From the NCBI GenBank assembly GCA_036250195.1, contig JAVHZZ010000004.1:160144727-160208726 (forward strand): DNA of 64,000 nucleotides. The letters are read 5' to 3'. The notes under the pieces were generated by a model that saw only the letters and a program-made list of their open reading frames with translations, was not told the origin of the DNA and did no database searches. The translations under genes were made by a program, and so were the position numbers. Origin of the DNA: Mixophyes australis (taxonomy: Eukaryota; Chordata; Amphibia; Anura; Limnodynastidae). This document shows, one piece after another, positions 59,705 through 64,000 of this stretch; within the stretch, counting starts at the first letter, position 1; the number at the start of each line of letters is the position of its first letter.

Positions 59705-59712
59705 CTATAAGG

Positions 59713-59898
59713 CATTGGTTACCAAACTGTGTGCCGTGCTCCCTGGGTTGCCGCAGCAATCTCACAGGGGTGCCTTGGCCAGGGCCGTTTGTAAGCAAGG
59801 CAGGGGACTTCTTGGTAAATATTTTGGCTTAGGGGTGCCTTGAAAAAATTAGGGAGACGCTAAGGGTGCCTTGAACTGGCAAAGTTTGGGATCCACTG
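59713..59898. mobile_element. 186-bp hAT-type MITE
   Basis: Left end 'cattggttaccaaactg' and right end 'aaagtttgggatccactg' are imperfect inverted repeats of the CAGTGGTTCCCAAAC type. The 8-bp duplication CTATAAGG flanks it (59705-59712 and 59899-59906). A related end is at 47570-47645. No coding content. Confidence 0.9.
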
Positions 59899-59906
59899 CT
59901 ATAAGG

Positions 59907-60340
59907 GCTTGCATGCATTGCAAAAATACAATATCATTTATCCGTTGTTTTGTTCAAATTTTTAATTAAGCTATTTAGTAAAAAGGTTGCCGGGTTGTTT
60001 GGAATTTTCACGCCAATAATTTATTCAATTAGGTTTATTGCTATATGCCATAATTGTGTATTACTGGACATGTCCACCATGTATGGAGGAATGTGCCTAT
60101 TTCTTCGCAATGTCTCCAACACATATTGGTGGACTGGAGATTGATGAGGTGGATTTATGCTGGTAATAGATTCCATCTTGAGTAAATGTTATATAGGTTT
60201 CTCTTATGGCTACGCTATTTCACTTACTTTCTCCTTTGGTCAAAGTACCACAAACCCATCAGCTGCAAAAGGGCAACTGGAGAAAATCTTTCTACAAAAC
60301 TGACATACTCCTTACTCCTTTTATTTAACAGTTTTGCACT
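59907..60340. other. No recognised feature
   Basis: Unassigned. Confidence 0.4.
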
Positions 60341-63320
60341 ATGATGTGTAAGAAAACATACTTCAGCTCTATAATATCCACCCAGTCTTCTAACCACAAT
60401 GCCTCTTTGCCATCTTCAACTCAATTCTTTGCCCACCTGCACCCTGTCCTCCATCACTGCATCCTCTATCATTGTTTTTGTCACCTACTTCAAATACAAA
60501 ATTTACACCATTGGACAAAACATTTTCTAATGCCAATTCCCACAGACTTAATCCACCTTCTCTTACACTTTTCAATTCAACCTCAATTCATTCTCTTTAG
60601 TAACATGCCTGCATGATCCTATTCCCTCCTAACTCCTCCACTCTCTCTCCAACATGTGTATGCCAATCTCTAGCTTTCTTCTTTAACCTTTCTCTTTCCA
60701 CTGGTACATTTCCATCAATAATTAATCATGCACTCATCTGACCAATCCTAAAGAATACATCTCTCGACCCAGACTCCTCTCAACTGCCTCCCTATTTCTA
60801 TCCTTCTCTTTGCCTCCAAACTATTGAGTGACTTTTCCTCCTCTCACTCCCTTCTCAACTCTCTGCAATTGGGCTTCTGAGACTGCAATCAAAAAAGGGA
60901 TTAATGTTGTATTGATAACAGTCTAGGGGTCATTCCTTCATAATCTTTCTCCAGGACCTCCTTGATGCTTTCAACACTGTTGATCACCCCTTTCTCCAGT
61001 ATACCCTTCACTCAACTGGCCTTCATGATACAAGTCATTCCTGGTTCACATAATACCTAACAAAATGCTCCTTAATGTCTCTACCTGTAAAAGTTTCTCC
61101 CTACAACTCCCTCTATCTGTTGGGTGCCACAAGGCCCTGCTCTTGGCCATATACTTTTCTCACTGTAGACATCTTCTTTGATCAGCTTATTCTCTCCCAT
61201 GGCCTCCAGTATTATTTCTACTCTGATAATTCCCAAATTGACCCTCCCCTGAACTCTCCCTTTCTGTTCTATCTTGTGTGATCAACTGTCGCTCTGCTTT
61301 CTTCAAAACAGAGATTATAATTTTCCCTTCTTCCAGATTCACCACCTCCCCATAAATCTCCCTCACCATCAATTACATCATAATTTCCGCAGTCTCACAA
61401 GCACACTGGTTTGGTGTTACATTAACTCCACTCCCTACTTTATTCCTCAAAGATACATGCACAATACTTATCCATTCTCTCATTGTGTTCCACCTTGACT
61501 ATTGCAACATCCTCCTATCTGGCATTCCCCTTAAAAATATATCCTAGTTAAATGCCACAGCAAGGTTTATCTGTCTCCCTCACTGCTACAATCTTCTGCA
61601 CTGTTCCCCATGTCCTCCAGAATTCAATTTAAATTACTCCCTGTGGCGATTATGTATTGCACTTAATCACTGATTATTACTTTCCCTGAATATTCATGTA
61701 TGCCCATGTGTATTTTGTATGTAGCAAGTGTGGTTTGCTGTATGACATGAGTTTGACCTGTGCAAGTGTCAAGAGTCTTTTGAAAGTTACCAGGGCAGCC
61801 AGATAAAATTTCTAAGGCTTTTCAGAGTTTGTGTAAACAGTCTGACTAGCCAGAGATGAGAAATCCTACCCTTTGAGATGCCAGACCTATATCTCGGGGA
61901 ATAGATAACACATTTTGAAAGCCCTGTGTCATTTTGTGAACCAGTCTGCCCTGATATTGGGTTTGCATAATTAACATCCAATGGTGCTGGTAAGAGCAGT
62001 GTGAGAAGGTTAAAAATCAGCTGCCTGCCCAGAAATGTTGTTCATTCTATGAGTAGACCTACTTTATCTAGGTTGGAATGTGTCATCTTTCCCAAAGATG
62101 ACACAATCCAACTCCAATCCTTACTAGATTAAGACTCTAATGCCAAGTCTTAATCTAGTAAATTAGTGACTTTGGTCTTATTTTCTATTTTATTTCTGAA
62201 ACTTATTTGTAAAAGAAAAATGTTGTCGGGCGCTCAGAAACAAACAAAATTTAAAAATCACTGTGTCAGCATAAACATAAAGGAGAATTTTGTGCACGAT
62301 ATAGCTATATTGGGGTTAAGCTCACCTGCCGGACGTCAAGGCATCTCCTGTAGGTGAGTCCCTAAGCTAGTGATACAAATTTACATTCAGGGTGTTCCAT
62401 TTAAAACCTTCTGAACCTCCATCTTATAAAGCCTGCAGCACCTTTGTAGGGAGTGGTCAACTCCCAAAAAACTAGAAAATAGTGAAAGGAAAAAAGGGCG
62501 CTTCTTTAAATTAATGAAACTTATTTGTGCAACTTATTTTATATGTCTTGCTATTAACTGTTTTTTACTTAAACCTTGTAAACATTTTTTTATTAAATAC
62601 ATTTAATCTTGCATATTCTCCGTGATTTTTTTTGTGAACTACAAAGCCAAGTGAGGCTCATGCTACATGTTTATGCGATTTAAGTGTGAAACATTAATAA
62701 GTGGTTTTGGTGAATGCAAGGACTCCATTAGTAAACCCTTTGTGGTGGCAGAAAAGGTGTATTCATTGGTAAGTGACTAAGGTGACTCCAGTAATGCCTG
62801 TCTGTTTCAGATTGCTGTATCTGAGGCAGGCTGGGTGTTCCTGACACTCACCATCACCCACAAAGCCCTCAACAACATCACCACACCTTAATGCACTTTA
62901 ATTTGAAAAAGTTTTCCTTTCTCCCTCTTAGATCTAACTGATCTGTGCCTCAGCTCGTCTCTGATAACCAGCTCTCACTCCCAAGGTGGTTATCAGCGGT
63001 GGTTATCTCCAATAACCCAACTCTTTATTAGACCTTAACCTCTTCCTACTAATACCACTCACACTAGTATGACCTCACAAATGTCCCAATCTTCACTCTG
63101 AGCCACACTTGCTCCTCTTGTTTCAGCTGTGCTCTCCTCTAATTCGATTGTAAATGCTCTCATGAGGAGGTGCTTCATTACCCTTTGTTTTTATGTATGC
63201 ATTTATTTTGTCTACCTTATTCGTCCCTGTTTTATGTATGTCCTGTTTTCCCCACTTTCTGGCACAGTGCATTAATGTGATGCCTTACAAATCAATAATA
63301 ACAATAATAATAATATTTGT
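60341..63320 (+). mobile_element. Old L2-like LINE, split by an LTR
   Basis: Plus-strand sequence from about 60900 translates, across several frames, to LLDAFNTVDHPFLQ, SLYLLGATRPCSWPYTFL (from the PQGS region) and LQYYFYSDNSQID, a decayed YADD box with aspartates replaced. The upstream part 60341-60880 is C/T-rich and probably the endonuclease region. After the LTR insertion the tail resumes at 62852 ('ccatcacccacaaagccc') and ends near AATAAT repeats at 63290-63320. Many stops; much older than the LINEs at 9.4 and 33.8 kb. Confidence 0.75.
61642..62846. mobile_element. 1.2-kb probable solo LTR in the old LINE
   Basis: It starts TGTGGCGATTATG and ends GTTCCTGACA (TG...CA). It is flanked by CTCCC (61637-61641) and CTCAC (62847-62851), a 5-bp duplication with one change. 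Left and right flanks join to a continuous L2-like segment (QFKLL then TITHKAL), supporting a clean insertion. No internal genes; orientation not determined. Confidence 0.65.
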
Positions 63321-64000
63321 AATAAATATTTATGTAGCACAGTTATATGATTTTTGACACTACAATTTGGTAGATAACACTTTAATATTATGCTACATTA
63401 TATTGTGCATCCAAAGCATACATATACATTACATAACACTACACATAGGTACATGCATAAGGTTTCTTTGGCTTCATTCACTTCAATATCATTTAGTTAT
63501 CAGATGCAATAGTTATGGAAAATGTATCACATGCATAAAATAACACTATAATGCAAGCAGATCTATATTGTACTGTAGATGCTGATCTGTATGGCTGCAT
63601 CAGAACTTAAAATTATTAATTTGCATAGCATAACACTATGCTTAGGTAGATGACTTAAGGTTTGTCCATCTCCATTCGGTTTAATGTTAAATTTAGCGGT
63701 GGGGGCTCCATAAGGAACTTTGAGATCGTTTTGTATTCTCTATGAAGATTTTAGGAGTTTAATAAAATGGCAAACAGGGGTTTAGGGTGTCTAATTTAAT
63801 ACATTTGCTTGGAAAAGTATGTTTATGTATTGTTCTTTCTTTAAGATACTTTATTAGAACTACATGTTCCAGCCGGCTCTGGCTGGCAGGGCACGGTGGT
63901 GTTTGTAGTGTAACAAACTCCAGCATGCTCTGGCAGTCTTGAACATGCTGACATTTGTAGTTCTATAAGAGCCAGAGTGTCCAAACAGTCGGTGGCTTCC
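63321..64000. other. No recognised gene; worn repeat at the right end
   Basis: 63860-64000 has 'tgttccagccggctctggctgg' type sequence followed by 'ctccagcatgctctggcag' and 'tttgtagttct' motifs, a worn repeat cut by the window. The rest is unassigned. Confidence 0.4.

Noticed and set aside
1..64000. A coordinated new gene system
   Set aside because: Every substantial open frame belongs to a retroelement or to a tandem repeat; no host operon-like or conserved gene cluster is visible.

Overview
The window looks like intergenic DNA from an amphibian, most likely a frog. It has no recognisable host exons, rRNA or tRNA genes, and is almost entirely interspersed repeats at several levels of nesting. 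The frog assignment is inferred from repeat style: L2/CR1-type LINEs with 3' tails of the 'gcgcc...gcgctttacaattggg' kind, many hAT-type MITEs with 8-bp target duplications, Penelope-like relics, Gypsy-type solo LTRs, and a gamma/epsilon-like endogenous retrovirus. No database was searched.

Left third (1-20604). A 2.4-kb hAT-type element (1244-3628, TSD CTTGCATA) sits inside an inverted older DNA transposon (888-4029). After it come a terminal-repeat element with a 100-bp duplication (5855-6654), a 41-bp tandem array, an LTR-like block with a 45-bp open-frame repeat (8541-9350), and a 5'-truncated L2/CR1 LINE on the minus strand (9412-11170). Further right are a local duplication whose first copy holds a 336-bp hAT MITE (13128-13463) while the second copy preserves the empty site, a 188-bp palindromic MITE, a minus-strand solo LTR (16677-17393) and a Penelope-like element with 149-bp inverted repeats.

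Centre (20605-32416). A defective provirus: LTR, primer-binding-site-like sequence, leader, gag-pro-pol in one frame but cut by four stops, env, LTR. The pol gene is split by a 1856-bp solo LTR of another element with a perfect 5-bp TSD (CTGTA). The retroviral 3' LTR is followed by a second leader and a stub of LTR end, as expected if two tandem proviruses collapsed by deletion. Reverse transcriptase and RNase H each lack a catalytic aspartate, so this copy cannot act on its own.

Right part (32417-64000). A nearly full-length but broken L2/CR1 LINE (33796-about 37060, minus strand) carries a 2A-like motif and an endonuclease deletion. It is followed by two more terminal-repeat transposon copies of the 5.9-kb type or a relative (37170, 57127, 50568), Penelope-like relics (38.4-39.2 kb; 52354-52999, the latter with a 36-bp target duplication), several hAT MITEs (43592, 48180, 59713), a dispersed family D (45.2, 54.2, 55.8, 40.2 kb), minisatellites, (TA)n tracts, and a decayed L2-like LINE split by a probable solo LTR (61642-62846). 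Nothing here forms a working gene system; the interest lies in insertion history, tandem-provirus structure and structured repeats.
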